From the NCBI RefSeq assembly GCF_026013415.1, contig NZ_JAPDOK010000003.1:520852-584851 (forward strand): a stretch of DNA of 64,000 bases. Reading direction: 5' to 3'. Below are positions 35,769 through 45,031 of the stretch, one piece after another. The first letter of the stretch is position 1. Each line of letters begins with the position of its first letter. This stretch comes from Sphingomonas caeni. GTDB lineage: Bacteria > Pseudomonadota > Alphaproteobacteria > Sphingomonadales > Sphingomonadaceae. The notes beneath the pieces are model-generated. The model saw nothing but the letters and a program-made list of their open reading frames with translations. It was not told the origin of the DNA and did not search any database. The translations under genes were made by a program, and so were the position numbers.

Positions 35769-37807
35769 TGTCGGCGATCCATTATCTCGTCTTCCTGCCG
35801 CTGCTGGCGGCTGCCGTCGCGGGGCTTGCGAACAAAGGCGCAGGCAGCACCCTGCCCAAGCTGGTGACCACGGGCGCGCTGTTCGCATCGGCAGCGCTCT
35901 CGTGGATGATCTTCCTCCACTATCTGGGTGAGGGCACCGAGCCGAGCATCGCGCCGGTCTTCACCTGGATCGCTTCCGGCAACCTGCAGGTCGAATGGGC
36001 ACTGCGCGTCGACGCGCTGACCGCGGTCATGCTGGTGGTGATCACCAGCGTCTCGTCGCTCGTCCACCTCTATAGCTGGGGCTATATGGAGGAGGATCCG
36101 GACCAGCCGCGCTTCTTCGCCTATCTGAGCCTGTTCACCTTCGCGATGCTGATGCTGGTGACCGCGAACAACCTGGTCCAGATGTTCTTCGGCTGGGAAG
36201 GCGTCGGCCTCGCCTCGTACCTGCTGATCGGCTTCTGGTTCAAGAAACCCTCGGCCAACGCCGCCGCGATCAAGGCCTTCGTGGTCAACCGCGTCGGCGA
36301 TCTCGGCTTCATGCTCGGCATCTTCGGCACCTTCCTCGTCTTCGGCACCGTCGATATCCCGACGATCCTCCACGAAGCGCCCAGCATGGGCGGCTCGACC
36401 ATCGGCTTCCTGGGCCAGCGCTGGGATACGATGACGATCCTGTGCCTGCTGCTGTTCCTCGGCGCGATGGGCAAGTCGGCCCAGCTGGGGCTCCACACCT
36501 GGTTGCCCGACGCGATGGAGGGCCCGACGCCCGTCTCGGCGCTGATCCACGCCGCGACGATGGTGACCGCGGGCGTGTTCATGGTGTGCCGCCTGTCGCC
36601 GATGTTCGAGACCAGCCATGTCGCGATGGGTGTGGTGACCTTCGTCGGCGCCGCGACCTGCCTGTTCGCCGCGACCGTGGGCACCACCCAGACCGACATC
36701 AAGCGCGTGATCGCCTATTCGACTTGCTCGCAGCTCGGCTACATGTTCTTCGCCGCGGGCGTCGGCGCGTACGGCGCGGCGATGTTCCACCTCTTCACCC
36801 ACGCCTTCTTCAAGGCGCTGCTGTTCCTCGGCGCCGGCAGCGTGATCCACGCGATGCATCACGAGCAGGACATGCGCTATTATGGCGGGCTCCGTAAGGA
36901 GATCCCGGTCACCTTCTGGACGATGATGGCGGGTACGCTCGCGATAACCGGCGTCGGCATCCCCGCGGTGCTCGGCAACCCGCTCGCGATCGGCTTCGCC
37001 GGCTTCCATTCGAAGGACGCGATCATCGAATCGGCCTGGGCGGCGGGCTTCCCGAGCGCGTTCTGGATCGGGGTGATCGTCGCGCTGATCACCAGCTTCT
37101 ACAGCTGGCGGCTGATCTTCCTGACCTTCTACGGCAAGCCGCGCTGGGCCGCCTCCGAGCATATCCAGCACGCGCTCCACGACCATGCGCATGGGGCTGA
37201 CGATCATCACGGCCATGACCATCACGCGCCCGCGACCGGCACCGGCGGCTATCATCCGCACGAGAGCCCCTGGACGATGCTGGTGCCGCTGGTGCTGCTG
37301 ACCGTCGGCGCGGTCGCTTCGGGCTTCGTCTTCCACGGCTTCTTCATCGAGCCCGAGGCAGGCGAGCATTTCTGGCGCGGCTCGGTCGCGTTCAACGAGC
37401 ATCTGATGCACGCAATGCATGAGGTGCCGCTGTGGGTGAAGCTGAGCGCGACCTTCGCGATGCTCGGCGGGCTCGCGATCGGATGGCTGGCCTATATCCG
37501 CTTCCCGGCCTTCCCTGCTGCGTTCGCCAGCGCCTTCCGCCCGCTCTACCTCTTCCTGCTCAACAAATGGTATTTCGACGAGATCTACCATTTCCTGTTC
37601 GTGAAGCCCGCCTTCGCGATCGGCCGCCTGCTGTGGAAGGCGGGCGACGAGGGGACGATCGACCGTTTCGGGCCCAACGGCTTCGCCAGGCTGGTCGCGC
37701 TCGGCAGCGCCGGGGCGGTCCGCCTGCAATCGGGATATCTCTACGCCTATGCCTTCGTCATGCTGATCGGCCTCACCGCCGCGATCACCTGGTTCATGGT
37801 GGGCTGA
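35768..37807 (+). CDS. nuoL: NADH-quinone oxidoreductase subunit L
   Basis: The distal antiporter-like proton pump with the lateral helix. 679 residues, about 16 membrane segments. Conserved: [46 protein letters not shown] (about 240-270), and the C-terminal half with the lateral helix. Unusual is a histidine-rich cytoplasmic or periplasmic insert, [19 protein letters not shown] (about 470-488), with more than ten histidines in thirty residues. Extra length over the E. coli subunit is mostly this loop. Confidence 0.96.
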   Translation: MSAIHYLVFLPLLAAAVAGLANKGAGSTLPKLVTTGALFASAALSWMIFLHYLGEGTEPSIAPVFTWIASGNLQVEWALRVDALTAVMLVVITSVSSLVHLYSWGYMEEDPDQPRFFAYLSLFTFAMLMLVTANNLVQMFFGWEGVGLASYLLIGFWFKKPSANAAAIKAFVVNRVGDLGFMLGIFGTFLVFGTVDIPTILHEAPSMGGSTIGFLGQRWDTMTILCLLLFLGAMGKSAQLGLHTWLPDAMEGPTPVSALIHAATMVTAGVFMVCRLSPMFETSHVAMGVVTFVGAATCLFAATVGTTQTDIKRVIAYSTCSQLGYMFFAAGVGAYGAAMFHLFTHAFFKALLFLGAGSVIHAMHHEQDMRYYGGLRKEIPVTFWTMMAGTLAITGVGIPAVLGNPLAIGFAGFHSKDAIIESAWAAGFPSAFWIGVIVALITSFYSWRLIFLTFYGKPRWAASEHIQHALHDHAHGADDHHGHDHHAPATGTGGYHPHESPWTMLVPLVLLTVGAVASGFVFHGFFIEPEAGEHFWRGSVAFNEHLMHAMHEVPLWVKLSATFAMLGGLAIGWLAYIRFPAFPAAFASAFRPLYLFLLNKWYFDEIYHFLFVKPAFAIGRLLWKAGDEGTIDRFGPNGFARLVALGSAGAVRLQSGYLYAYAFVMLIGLTAAITWFMVG

Positions 37808-37811
37808 GGCA

Positions 37812-39350
37812 ATGGAGCATTTTCCCATCCTGTCGATCATGCTCGCGGTTCCGGCCGTTGCGGCGATCCTGTGCCTCTACACGAACGCCGCGACCGCGCG
37901 CTGGATCGCGCTGATCGCGACTTTGGTCGATTTCGCGCTCGGCTGCTGGCTGTGGGCGAGCTTCGATCTCGGCCCGCACGCCGCGCAGTGGCAGTTTGTC
38001 GAGTTCCAGCCGGTGTTCGGGCGCTTTGCATACGCCCTCGGGATCGACGGTTTCGCGCTGATGCTGATCATGCTCAGCGTCTTCCTGATGCCGATCTGCA
38101 TCCTCGCCAGCTGGGAAGCGATCGAGAAGCGCGTGCCCGAGTATATGGCCGCCTTCCTCGTCACCGAGGTGCTGATGATCGGCACCTTCGCGGCGCAGGA
38201 CCTGCTGCTCTTCTACGTCTTCTTCGAGGCCGGCTTGATCCCGATGTACCTGATCATCGGCATCTGGGGCGGCGCGAACCGCATCTACGCGTCGTACAAA
38301 TTCTTCCTCTACACGCTGCTCGGCTCGGTCGTGATGCTGATCGCGATGCTCTACATGATCGGGGTCGCGGGCACCTCGGACATCCCGAAGCTGATGGCGT
38401 ACGACTTCGATCCGCATGTGCAGACCTGGCTTTGGCTCGCCTTCTTCGCGAGCTTCGCGGTCAAGATGCCGATGTGGCCGGTCCACACCTGGCTTCCCGA
38501 CGCGCACGTGCAGGCGCCCACCGCGGGTTCGGTGATCCTGGCGGGCGTGCTGCTGAAGCTCGGCGGCTACGGCTTCCTGCGCTTCTCGCTGCCGATGTTC
38601 CCGGAGGCCTCGGCGCAGCTCGTCTGGCTCATCTTCGGGCTCAGCGCCGTCGCGGTGATTTACACCTCGCTGGTCGCGCTGGTGCAGTCGGACATGAAGA
38701 AGCTGATCGCCTATTCCTCGGTCGCCCATATGGCGATCGTGACGGGCGGGCTGTTCGCGTTCAACCAGCAGGGGATCGAGGGCGGCATGATGGTCATGCT
38801 CGGCCACGGCCTCGTCTCGGGCGCGCTCTTCCTGTGCGTCGGCGTGATCTATGACCGGCTCCACACCCGCGAGATCGACCGATACGGTGGCCTCGCGATC
38901 AACATGCCGCGCTACGCCGCCCTGTTCATGCTCTTCACCATGGCCTCGGTCGGGCTGCCCGGCACGAGCAACTTCGTCGGCGAGTTCCTGGGCCTTGCGG
39001 GGATGTACAAGGTCTCGACCACGATGACCTTGCTGTGCACCACCGGCATCATCCTCGGCGCCGCATACATGCTCTACCTCTATCGCCGCGTCGTGTTCGG
39101 TGATCTCACCAAGGACGACGTCAAGGCGATGCCGGACCTGAGCTTGCGCGAAATCCTCACCCTCGCGCCGATCGCGGCGGTGGTGCTGTGGATGGGTGTC
39201 TATCCCGAAAGCTTCCTCAAGCCGATGCGCGCCGACACCGAACGCCTCGTCGCCCGGATCGAGCGCGCGAGCCCCAAGGGGGATTCGCTCCCCACTGCCG
39301 GCCACCCCGCGGCCAAGCCCGCCCATGAAGCGCATGGGGAGGCACACTGA
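37812..39350 (+). CDS. nuoM: NADH-quinone oxidoreductase subunit M
   Basis: Antiporter-like proton pump subunit. 512 residues, about 14 helices. Conserved [18 protein letters not shown] with the key glutamate, [20 protein letters not shown], and [12 protein letters not shown]. It ends with a soluble tail rich in His, Ala and Pro. Starts four bases after nuoL, and its stop overlaps nuoN by one base (TGATG). Confidence 0.97.
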   Translation: MEHFPILSIMLAVPAVAAILCLYTNAATARWIALIATLVDFALGCWLWASFDLGPHAAQWQFVEFQPVFGRFAYALGIDGFALMLIMLSVFLMPICILASWEAIEKRVPEYMAAFLVTEVLMIGTFAAQDLLLFYVFFEAGLIPMYLIIGIWGGANRIYASYKFFLYTLLGSVVMLIAMLYMIGVAGTSDIPKLMAYDFDPHVQTWLWLAFFASFAVKMPMWPVHTWLPDAHVQAPTAGSVILAGVLLKLGGYGFLRFSLPMFPEASAQLVWLIFGLSAVAVIYTSLVALVQSDMKKLIAYSSVAHMAIVTGGLFAFNQQGIEGGMMVMLGHGLVSGALFLCVGVIYDRLHTREIDRYGGLAINMPRYAALFMLFTMASVGLPGTSNFVGEFLGLAGMYKVSTTMTLLCTTGIILGAAYMLYLYRRVVFGDLTKDDVKAMPDLSLREILTLAPIAAVVLWMGVYPESFLKPMRADTERLVARIERASPKGDSLPTAGHPAAKPAHEAHGEAH

Positions 39351-40795
39351 TGGGCTATTCGGCACAATTGCTGATGACGCTGCCCGAGGTCGTGCTCGGC
39401 CTCGGCGCGATCCTGCTGATGCTCGTCGCAGCCTGGGGCGGGCAGGGCTCGACCCGCGCGGTCAGCCTCGCCGCGGTCGCAGTGCTGATCGGCGCGGGCA
39501 TCTCGCTGATGGGCCCGGCTTCCGCGGGCGGCAGCGCGTTCGGCGGGCTCTACCGCGCGGACATGTTCGCGGCCTTCGCCAAGGCGGTGATCTTCGCCGC
39601 CGCCGCGGTTTCGATCCTGATCGCCCCCAAATTCTTCGCGACCACCAGCGGCGACGATCTCCGCCCCGAATATCCGGTGCTGATCCTGCTCAGCGCCGCC
39701 GGCATGGGAATGATGGTCTCGGCGGGGGACCTCATGTCGCTCTATGTCGGGCTCGAGCTCCAGAGCCTCTCGGCCTATGTCCTCGCCAGCTTCATGCGCC
39801 GCGACGCGCGCTCGGCCGAGGCGGGCCTCAAATATTTCGTCCTCGGCGCGCTCGCCTCGGGCATCCTGCTCTACGGCATTTCGCTCGTATACGGCTTCAG
39901 CGGCACCACGCTCTTCACCGATATCGCCCAGGCCTATGCGGGCCCGAAGTCGACCGGGCTGCTGTTCGGCCTCGTCTTCGTCTTCGCCGGGCTCGCCTTC
40001 AAGATCAGCGCGGTTCCGTTCCACATGTGGACCCCCGACGTCTATGAGGGTGCCCCGACCCCGGTCACCGCTTTCTTCGCCAGCGCGCCCAAGATGGCGG
40101 CGATGGCGATGGCGGTGCGCGTCGCGACCGAGGCGATGGGCCCCGCCGTCCATGACTGGCGCCAGATCGTCGTCTTCGCCGCGCTCGCCTCGATCGCGCT
40201 CGGCGCGTTCGGCGCGATCGGGCAGAAGAACATCAAGCGGCTGCTCGCTTACTCGTCGATCAACAATGTCGGCTTCGCGCTGATCGGCCTCGCCGCGGGG
40301 ACGCAGGCGGGCGTCGCCTCGGTGCTGTTCTACATGGCGGTCTATGTCGTGATGACGCTCGGCTGCTTCCTCGTCGTGCTCCAGATGCGCGACGCCGAGG
40401 GCAACGCGATCGAGAGCCTCGACAGCATGGCCGGCATGTCGCGCACCCGTCCGGGCCTCGCACTGGCGATGATGATCTTCATGTTTGCGCTGGCGGGCAT
40501 CCCGCCGCTGCTCGGCTTCTTCGCCAAGCTGGAGGTGTTCAACGCCGCGACCGCGGCGGGGCTGTTCCCGCTCGCGGTGCTCGGCATTATCGGCTCGGTG
40601 CCGGGGGCGTTCTACTATCTGAGCATCATCAAGCGCATGTATTTCGACGATCCCGCGCCGAAGTACGAGGGCAGGCCCGGGCTGGTCGAGGGCGGCCTGC
40701 TGCTCGCGGCCTCGGTCGCGATCTCACCGCTGGGGATGCTCGTGCTGCCCTGCCTTTCGGCTTGGACCGCGCTCGCCGCAAAGTCGCTGTTCTGA
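39350..40795 (+). CDS. nuoN: NADH-quinone oxidoreductase subunit N
   Basis: Antiporter-like proton pump subunit next to NuoK. 481 residues with about 14 helices. Conserved LYVGLELQSLSAYVLASF, FHMWTPDVYEGAPTPVTAF, KKNIKRLLAYSSINNVGFALIG-type segment and FMFALAGIPPLLGFFAKL. Its end overlaps the biotin ligase frame. Confidence 0.97.
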   Translation: MGYSAQLLMTLPEVVLGLGAILLMLVAAWGGQGSTRAVSLAAVAVLIGAGISLMGPASAGGSAFGGLYRADMFAAFAKAVIFAAAAVSILIAPKFFATTSGDDLRPEYPVLILLSAAGMGMMVSAGDLMSLYVGLELQSLSAYVLASFMRRDARSAEAGLKYFVLGALASGILLYGISLVYGFSGTTLFTDIAQAYAGPKSTGLLFGLVFVFAGLAFKISAVPFHMWTPDVYEGAPTPVTAFFASAPKMAAMAMAVRVATEAMGPAVHDWRQIVVFAALASIALGAFGAIGQKNIKRLLAYSSINNVGFALIGLAAGTQAGVASVLFYMAVYVVMTLGCFLVVLQMRDAEGNAIESLDSMAGMSRTRPGLALAMMIFMFALAGIPPLLGFFAKLEVFNAATAAGLFPLAVLGIIGSVPGAFYYLSIIKRMYFDDPAPKYEGRPGLVEGGLLLAASVAISPLGMLVLPCLSAWTALAAKSLF

Positions 40796-41568
40796 CTATC
40801 GTCATCCGGACCGTCGCCGAGACGGGCTCGACCAATGCCGATATGCTCGAGCTGGCCCGTTCGGGCGCAACCGAAGGACTGTGGCTGCGTGCCGAGCGCC
40901 AGACCGGCGGGCGCGGCCGGCAGGGCAGGGCGTGGGAATCGCCGCCGGGGAATTTCTACGGCAGCACGCTGATTCGGGTGCGGCCCGGCGATCCGGGTCC
41001 GGCGACGCTGGCGCTTGTTGCTGCGGTAGCTCTGGAGGAAGCCATCTCCACCTTCCGTCATCCCGGCGAAAGCCGGGACCCAGAGTTCCGGGCGGCAGCC
41101 TGCGTGACTCTGGGTCCCGGCTTTCGCCGGGATGACGAGGTAGTGATCAAATGGCCCAACGATTTGCTGATCGATGGTGCGAAACTCTCCGGTATTCTCT
41201 TGGAGCGCACTGGAGATGCTGTGGTGATCGGGTTCGGAGTGAACCTCGCCCACCACCCCGAAAATCTCGAACGCCCCACCACCAGCCTCGCGGCGCACGG
41301 CGCCACGGTCGCGCCCGAAATCTTCGCGGACGTCCTCGCCGAAAGCGTCGCCCGCTGGATCGCCAAATGGCGCGAAGGCCTCGGCCCGGTGCGCGAGCGC
41401 TGGCTCGCCCGCGCGCATCCGATCGGCACCGCGCTCACCGCGCGCCTTTCCGACGGCAGTGCGATCGACGGGCTGTTCCAGGGCCTCGATGCGGACGGCG
41501 CGCTCACCCTGCGCTTGGCCGATGGCACCAGCCATGTCATTCACGCCGCCGATGTGTTCCTGATCTGA
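40762..41568 (+). CDS. birA: Biotin-[acetyl-CoA carboxylase] ligase with in-frame palindromic insertion
   Basis: Activates biotin to biotinyl-5'-AMP and attaches it to biotin carboxyl carrier protein. The 268-residue protein has ETGSTNADM, the catalytic [16 protein letters not shown] (about 49-64), [17 protein letters not shown] (about 130-146) and the C-terminal SH3-like domain, but no N-terminal DNA-binding domain, so it is not a repressor. Residues 99-125 are translated from an 82-bp palindromic repeat (RHPGESRDP...LGPGFRRDD) placed between the helix ALEEAIS and VVIKWPND. The TTG at 40762 overlaps nuoN by 34 bases; a CTG at 40792 (CTGA overlap) would fit the packing pattern of this operon better. 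Confidence 0.88.
   Translation: MDRARRKVAVLTIVIRTVAETGSTNADMLELARSGATEGLWLRAERQTGGRGRQGRAWESPPGNFYGSTLIRVRPGDPGPATLALVAAVALEEAISTFRHPGESRDPEFRAAACVTLGPGFRRDDEVVIKWPNDLLIDGAKLSGILLERTGDAVVIGFGVNLAHHPENLERPTTSLAAHGATVAPEIFADVLAESVARWIAKWREGLGPVRERWLARAHPIGTALTARLSDGSAIDGLFQGLDADGALTLRLADGTSHVIHAADVFLI
41056..41137. repeat. 82-bp palindromic element, copy 4, inside birA
   Basis: Left arm 41056-41086 and right arm 41107-41137 are exact reverse complements over 31 bases, the most perfect of the four copies. The arms start CGTCATCCCGGCGAAAGCC. The element keeps the birA frame open and is read as about 27 residues between two conserved parts of the catalytic domain. Confidence 0.92.
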
Positions 41569-41579
41569 GGACCAACCCC

Positions 41580-42359
41580 ATGCTGCTCGCGGTCGATGCC
41601 GGAAACACCAATATCGTCTTCGCCCTTGTGGAGAGTGGCCAGATCCGCGCGCGCTGGCGCATCGCCACCGATCCGCGCCGCACCGCTGACGAATATGCCG
41701 TGTGGCTCAGCCAGTTGCTCGGCCTCGAAGGCTTCACCATGGCGACCGTCACCGGCGTGATCATCGGCACCGTGGTTCCCCGCGCGCTCCACAATCTCCA
41801 GGTGCTCGCGCAGAAATATTTCAAGACCGAGGCCGTGATCGCGGGGAAGGGCGATGCGGGCTGGGGATTCCAGCTCGATGTCGAGGAACCCGAGCAGCTC
41901 GGCGCCGACCGCGCGCTCAACTGCATCGCGGCGCATGCCAATCATCCCGGCGACCTGATCATCATCGATTTCGGCACCGCGACCACCTTCGACGTGATCG
42001 ACTTCAAGGGCACCTACAAGGGCGGGGTGATCGCCCCGGGCATCAACCTGTCGCTCGACGCGCTCGTCACCGCCGCGGCGAAGCTGCCCCGGATCGCGAT
42101 CGAGGCGCCGCACGGCAATAACAGCGTGATCGGCCGCAACACCGTCGATCAGATGCAGATCGGCATCTATTGGGGCTATGTCGCGATGATCGAAGGGCTG
42201 GTCGCGCGCACCAAGGCCGAGATCGGGCGCCCGTCGAAGGTAATCGCCACCGGCGGCCTCGCGGTGCTGTTCGAGAAGCAGACCCCGGTGTTCGACGTGA
42301 TCGAGCCCGATCTGACGATCCAGGGGCTCGCCATGCTCTGGGAACGGAGCAAGGTATAA
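41580..42359 (+). CDS. coaX: Type III pantothenate kinase
   Basis: Phosphorylates pantothenate in the first step of coenzyme A synthesis. 259 residues of the ASKHA fold: [14 protein letters not shown] (phosphate 1), [28 protein letters not shown] (phosphate 2), [15 protein letters not shown] and ATGGLAVLF. Type III enzymes need a monovalent cation and are not inhibited by CoA. It follows birA by 11 bases, a pairing common in proteobacteria. Confidence 0.95.
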   Translation: MLLAVDAGNTNIVFALVESGQIRARWRIATDPRRTADEYAVWLSQLLGLEGFTMATVTGVIIGTVVPRALHNLQVLAQKYFKTEAVIAGKGDAGWGFQLDVEEPEQLGADRALNCIAAHANHPGDLIIIDFGTATTFDVIDFKGTYKGGVIAPGINLSLDALVTAAAKLPRIAIEAPHGNNSVIGRNTVDQMQIGIYWGYVAMIEGLVARTKAEIGRPSKVIATGGLAVLFEKQTPVFDVIEPDLTIQGLAMLWERSKV

Positions 42360-42366
42360 CCTTCAA

Positions 42367-42453
42367 CCGTTCGGGCTGAGCTTGTCGAAGCCCCGTCTTT
42401 CCTCCTAGGGCGGAAGAAGAAGAACGGCCCTTCGGCAAGCTCAGGACGAACGG
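42367..42453. repeat. Second palindromic repeat family between coaX and rnj
   Basis: CCGTTCGGGCTGAGCTTGTC at 42367 onward pairs with the region ending 42453 (reverse complement CCGTTCGTCCTGAGCTTGCC), about 21 of 24 positions matching, with a 39-base centre. This differs in sequence from the 82-bp family and is of a type seen often between sphingomonad genes. Confidence 0.8.
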
Positions 42454-42488
42454 AAATAAGGGCACGTCCCAATCATGACAGGAACCCA

Positions 42489-44123
42489 GTGAACCCCGGC
42501 AAAGAACTCCTCTTCCTCGCGCTCGGCGGCTCGGGCGAGATCGGCATGAACGTCAATCTCTATGGCACCGAGGGCAAGTGGCTGATGGTCGATTGCGGCA
42601 TCACCTTCGGCAACGCGGACTATCCCGGCGTCGATGTGATCCTGCCCGACCTCCAGTTCATCGAGGAGCGGCTCGACGACCTGCTCGGCATCGTCCTCAC
42701 CCATGGCCATGAGGACCATATCGGCGCGCTTCCCTATCTGGCGGGCGAGCTCGACGTGCCGCTCTATGCCACGCCGTTCACCGCGGGCCTGATCCGGGGC
42801 AAGCTCGAAGAGGAGGGGATCGAAGACCGGGTGAAGCTCAACGTCGTGAACGACGAGGAAGCCTTCGCGCTCGGGCCCTTCACGATCCGCTACGTGCCGC
42901 TGGCCCACTCGATCCCCGAGGGCAATGCGGTCGAGATCGTAACGCCCTATGGCCGCATCTTCCACACCGGTGACTGGAAGCTCGACGACACGCCCTCGCT
43001 CGGCGGCGCATCGACCGCCGCGGAGCTGACCGCGATCGGCGATCAGGGCGTGCTCGCTTTGGTCTGCGATTCGACCAACGTCTTCAATCCCGAAGCCTCG
43101 GGATCGGAGGGCGAGGTCCGCAAGGGGCTCGACGAGGTGATCGGCGCCGCGAAGGGCAGGGTGCTCGTCACCACCTTCGCCTCCAACGCCGCGCGGCTGC
43201 AGACGCTGGGCGAAGTGGCGCGCGACACGGGCCGCGAACTGTGCGTCGCGGGCCGTTCGCTCGACCGCATCCTGCGCGTCGCCAAGCAGACCGGCTATCT
43301 GCGCGATTTCCCCGATACGGTGGACTTCGATACCGCGATGACGCTCCCGCCCGGACGCGTGCTGATCGTCGCCACCGGCGGGCAGGGCGAGCCCCGCGCG
43401 GCGCTCGCGCGCATCGCCGAGGGGCAGCATCAGGTCAAGCTGGGCAAGGGCGATCTCGTCCTCTTCTCGTCGCGCCAGATCCCCGGCAACGAGATCGCGA
43501 TCGGCCGGATCATGAACCTGCTCGCCGAATCGGGCGTCGATATCGTCACCGATCGTCAGGCCTTCATCCATGTCTCCGGGCATCCCGGTCGCCCCGAACT
43601 CGCCGAAATGTACCGCTGGATCCGCCCGCAGATCCTGCTGCCGGTCCATGGCGAGGTTCGCCACATGCACGAGCAGGCGCGGTTCGGCCGTTCGCAGGGC
43701 ATCCCCACCGCGATCGAGCAGACCAATGGCGACATCATCCGCCTCGCGCCGGGCAAGCCGCACAAGATCGGCGAGGCCCCAGCCGGCCGCCTCGTCCTCG
43801 ACGGCGACATCATCCTCCCCGCCGATGGCGCGACGATCAACGAGCGGCGGCGGATCGCGCTCTATGGCCAGATCTCGGTCGCGGTGGCGCTCAAGGACGG
43901 CCGCCTGCTCGGCTCGCCGCAGGTCCGCGTCCAGGGCGTCCCCGTCGAGGAGGACCGCGACAAGTTCATCGAGGAGGCCGCGCAGGCTGCGGCCGAGGCC
44001 GTCCGCGCCGGCAAGAGCGGCGGCGATGCGCTGCGCGAAGCGCTCCGCCTTGCCGTCCGCCGCACCGCGACGCGCTTCACCGGCAAGAAGCCGATCGTCG
44101 ACGTGCTGGTGATCGAGACATGA
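42489..44123 (+). CDS. rnj: Ribonuclease J
   Basis: A beta-CASP metallo-beta-lactamase with 5'-3' exo- and endoribonuclease activity, used by alphaproteobacteria for RNA maturation and decay. 544 residues from a GTG. Metal site LTHGHEDHIGALPYL (about 73-87), HTGDWKLD, the beta-CASP segment VTTFASNAARLQ and SSRQIPGNE, then VHGEVRHMHEQA. All metal ligands appear intact. It overlaps the DUF1467 gene by four bases. Confidence 0.94.
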   Translation: MNPGKELLFLALGGSGEIGMNVNLYGTEGKWLMVDCGITFGNADYPGVDVILPDLQFIEERLDDLLGIVLTHGHEDHIGALPYLAGELDVPLYATPFTAGLIRGKLEEEGIEDRVKLNVVNDEEAFALGPFTIRYVPLAHSIPEGNAVEIVTPYGRIFHTGDWKLDDTPSLGGASTAAELTAIGDQGVLALVCDSTNVFNPEASGSEGEVRKGLDEVIGAAKGRVLVTTFASNAARLQTLGEVARDTGRELCVAGRSLDRILRVAKQTGYLRDFPDTVDFDTAMTLPPGRVLIVATGGQGEPRAALARIAEGQHQVKLGKGDLVLFSSRQIPGNEIAIGRIMNLLAESGVDIVTDRQAFIHVSGHPGRPELAEMYRWIRPQILLPVHGEVRHMHEQARFGRSQGIPTAIEQTNGDIIRLAPGKPHKIGEAPAGRLVLDGDIILPADGATINERRRIALYGQISVAVALKDGRLLGSPQVRVQGVPVEEDRDKFIEEAAQAAAEAVRAGKSGGDALREALRLAVRRTATRFTGKKPIVDVLVIET

Positions 44124-44380
44124 ACTGGAAGTCCGCGCTCGCGATCTATGCGCTGTTCTGGGCCTTTTCGGTCTTCTTCGTCCTGCCCTTCGGCGTGAAG
44201 ACCGCGCAGGAGGCCGGTGTCGATCTCGTTCCCGGCCAGGCCGAAAGCGCCCCGCACGGCTTCGATCCCAGGCGCATCGTCATCCGCACCACGATCGTCG
44301 CGACCGTGTTGTTCTCGCTCTTCTATCTCAACTATGTCTTCGGCTGGGTGACCGTTGAGATGCTCGACTGGACGCGCTGA
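44120..44380 (+). CDS. DUF1467 family membrane protein
   Basis: 86 residues with two membrane helices (ALAIYALFWAFSVFFVLPFGV and VIRTTIVATVLFSLFYLNYVFGW). The motif LPFGVKTAQEAG...PGQAESAPHGFDPRRI between them is characteristic of the alphaproteobacterial DUF1467 family, whose genes often follow rnj. ATGA overlap with rnj. Function unknown. Confidence 0.88.
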   Translation: MNWKSALAIYALFWAFSVFFVLPFGVKTAQEAGVDLVPGQAESAPHGFDPRRIVIRTTIVATVLFSLFYLNYVFGWVTVEMLDWTR

Positions 44381-44466
44381 ATCGAGGCTGCCCGAAATAA
44401 CAATAATTGCGCAGTTTCTGTTATCGGACTAAGACCCGGTCGACGAGCGACTCCGGGAGCACGATC

Positions 44467-44718
44467 ATGAATGTATCGATTGGAGAGCGTTGGCAGGGAT
44501 TTGTCGATGCCGTCGTCAAGGCCGGGCGGTATGGCTCGGCAAGCGAAGTGGTCCGCGAGGGGCTTCGCCTGGTCGAGGAGCGGGAAGCCAGGCTGCAGGC
44601 CCTGCGCGACACGTTGAATGCTTCGATCGAGACGGGTGGCGCGCGAACCGACGATCAGGTGGGTGCGCACGTCGCCGCTGCGCTCGATGCATGGGAACGT
44701 CCGAAAAAGGCGGGCTGA
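44467..44718 (+). CDS. ParD-like antitoxin
   Basis: 83 residues of the CC2985/ParD type: VSIGERWQGFVDAVVKAGRYGSASEVVREGLRLVEERE is a ribbon-helix-helix DNA-binding segment with the GRYGSASEVVREGLR signature, and the C-terminal helix should wrap the toxin. It precedes the toxin gene and shares a TGATG junction with it. The AT-rich stretch 44395-44430 upstream (TAACA...TGTTA) is a likely autoregulated promoter. Confidence 0.88.
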   Translation: MNVSIGERWQGFVDAVVKAGRYGSASEVVREGLRLVEEREARLQALRDTLNASIETGGARTDDQVGAHVAAALDAWERPKKAG

Positions 44719-45020
44719 TGCGCCAGCTTCGCTACACCGACACCGCCGAATCGGATCTCGCGGAAATCGCGCTCTACATTGCCGATCAGAGCGGCCACCG
44801 TGCCGTCGCCGAAGCCTTTGTCTCCCGATTACGCGACCAGTGCCGCAAGCTTGCGGTATTGCCGGGAATACTCGGCACCGCCCGGCCGGAACTCCGGCCG
44901 GATATCCGCAGCACGCCCTGTCAGGGCTATACGATCTTCTTCCGCTATCTTGGCGATACGGTGCAGATCGTGAGCGTGCTCGGAGCGCATCGGGATATTG
45001 AAGGTTATTTTGCCCCCTGA
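44718..45020 (+). CDS. ParE/RelE-family toxin
   Basis: 100 residues of the RelE/ParE fold: RQLRYTDTAESDLAEIALYIADQSG, LPGILGTARPELRPDIRSTPCQGYTIFFRY, VSVLGAHRDIEGYF. ParE members poison DNA gyrase; RelE members cut ribosome-bound mRNA. The lack of the RelE catalytic basic set and the AEIALYIAD helix favour ParE. The pair is complete and likely active. Confidence 0.88.
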   Translation: MRQLRYTDTAESDLAEIALYIADQSGHRAVAEAFVSRLRDQCRKLAVLPGILGTARPELRPDIRSTPCQGYTIFFRYLGDTVQIVSVLGAHRDIEGYFAP

Positions 45021-45031
45021 CGAGGCTGGTC

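Noticed and set aside
35711..37840. A 709-codon open frame antisense to nuoL, and similar long antisense frames over tkt, pgk, nuoF, nuoG, nuoM and rnj
   Set aside because: High-GC codon use keeps the opposite strand open; the translations are Arg/Asp/His/Gln-rich, lack domains, and mirror well-supported genes.
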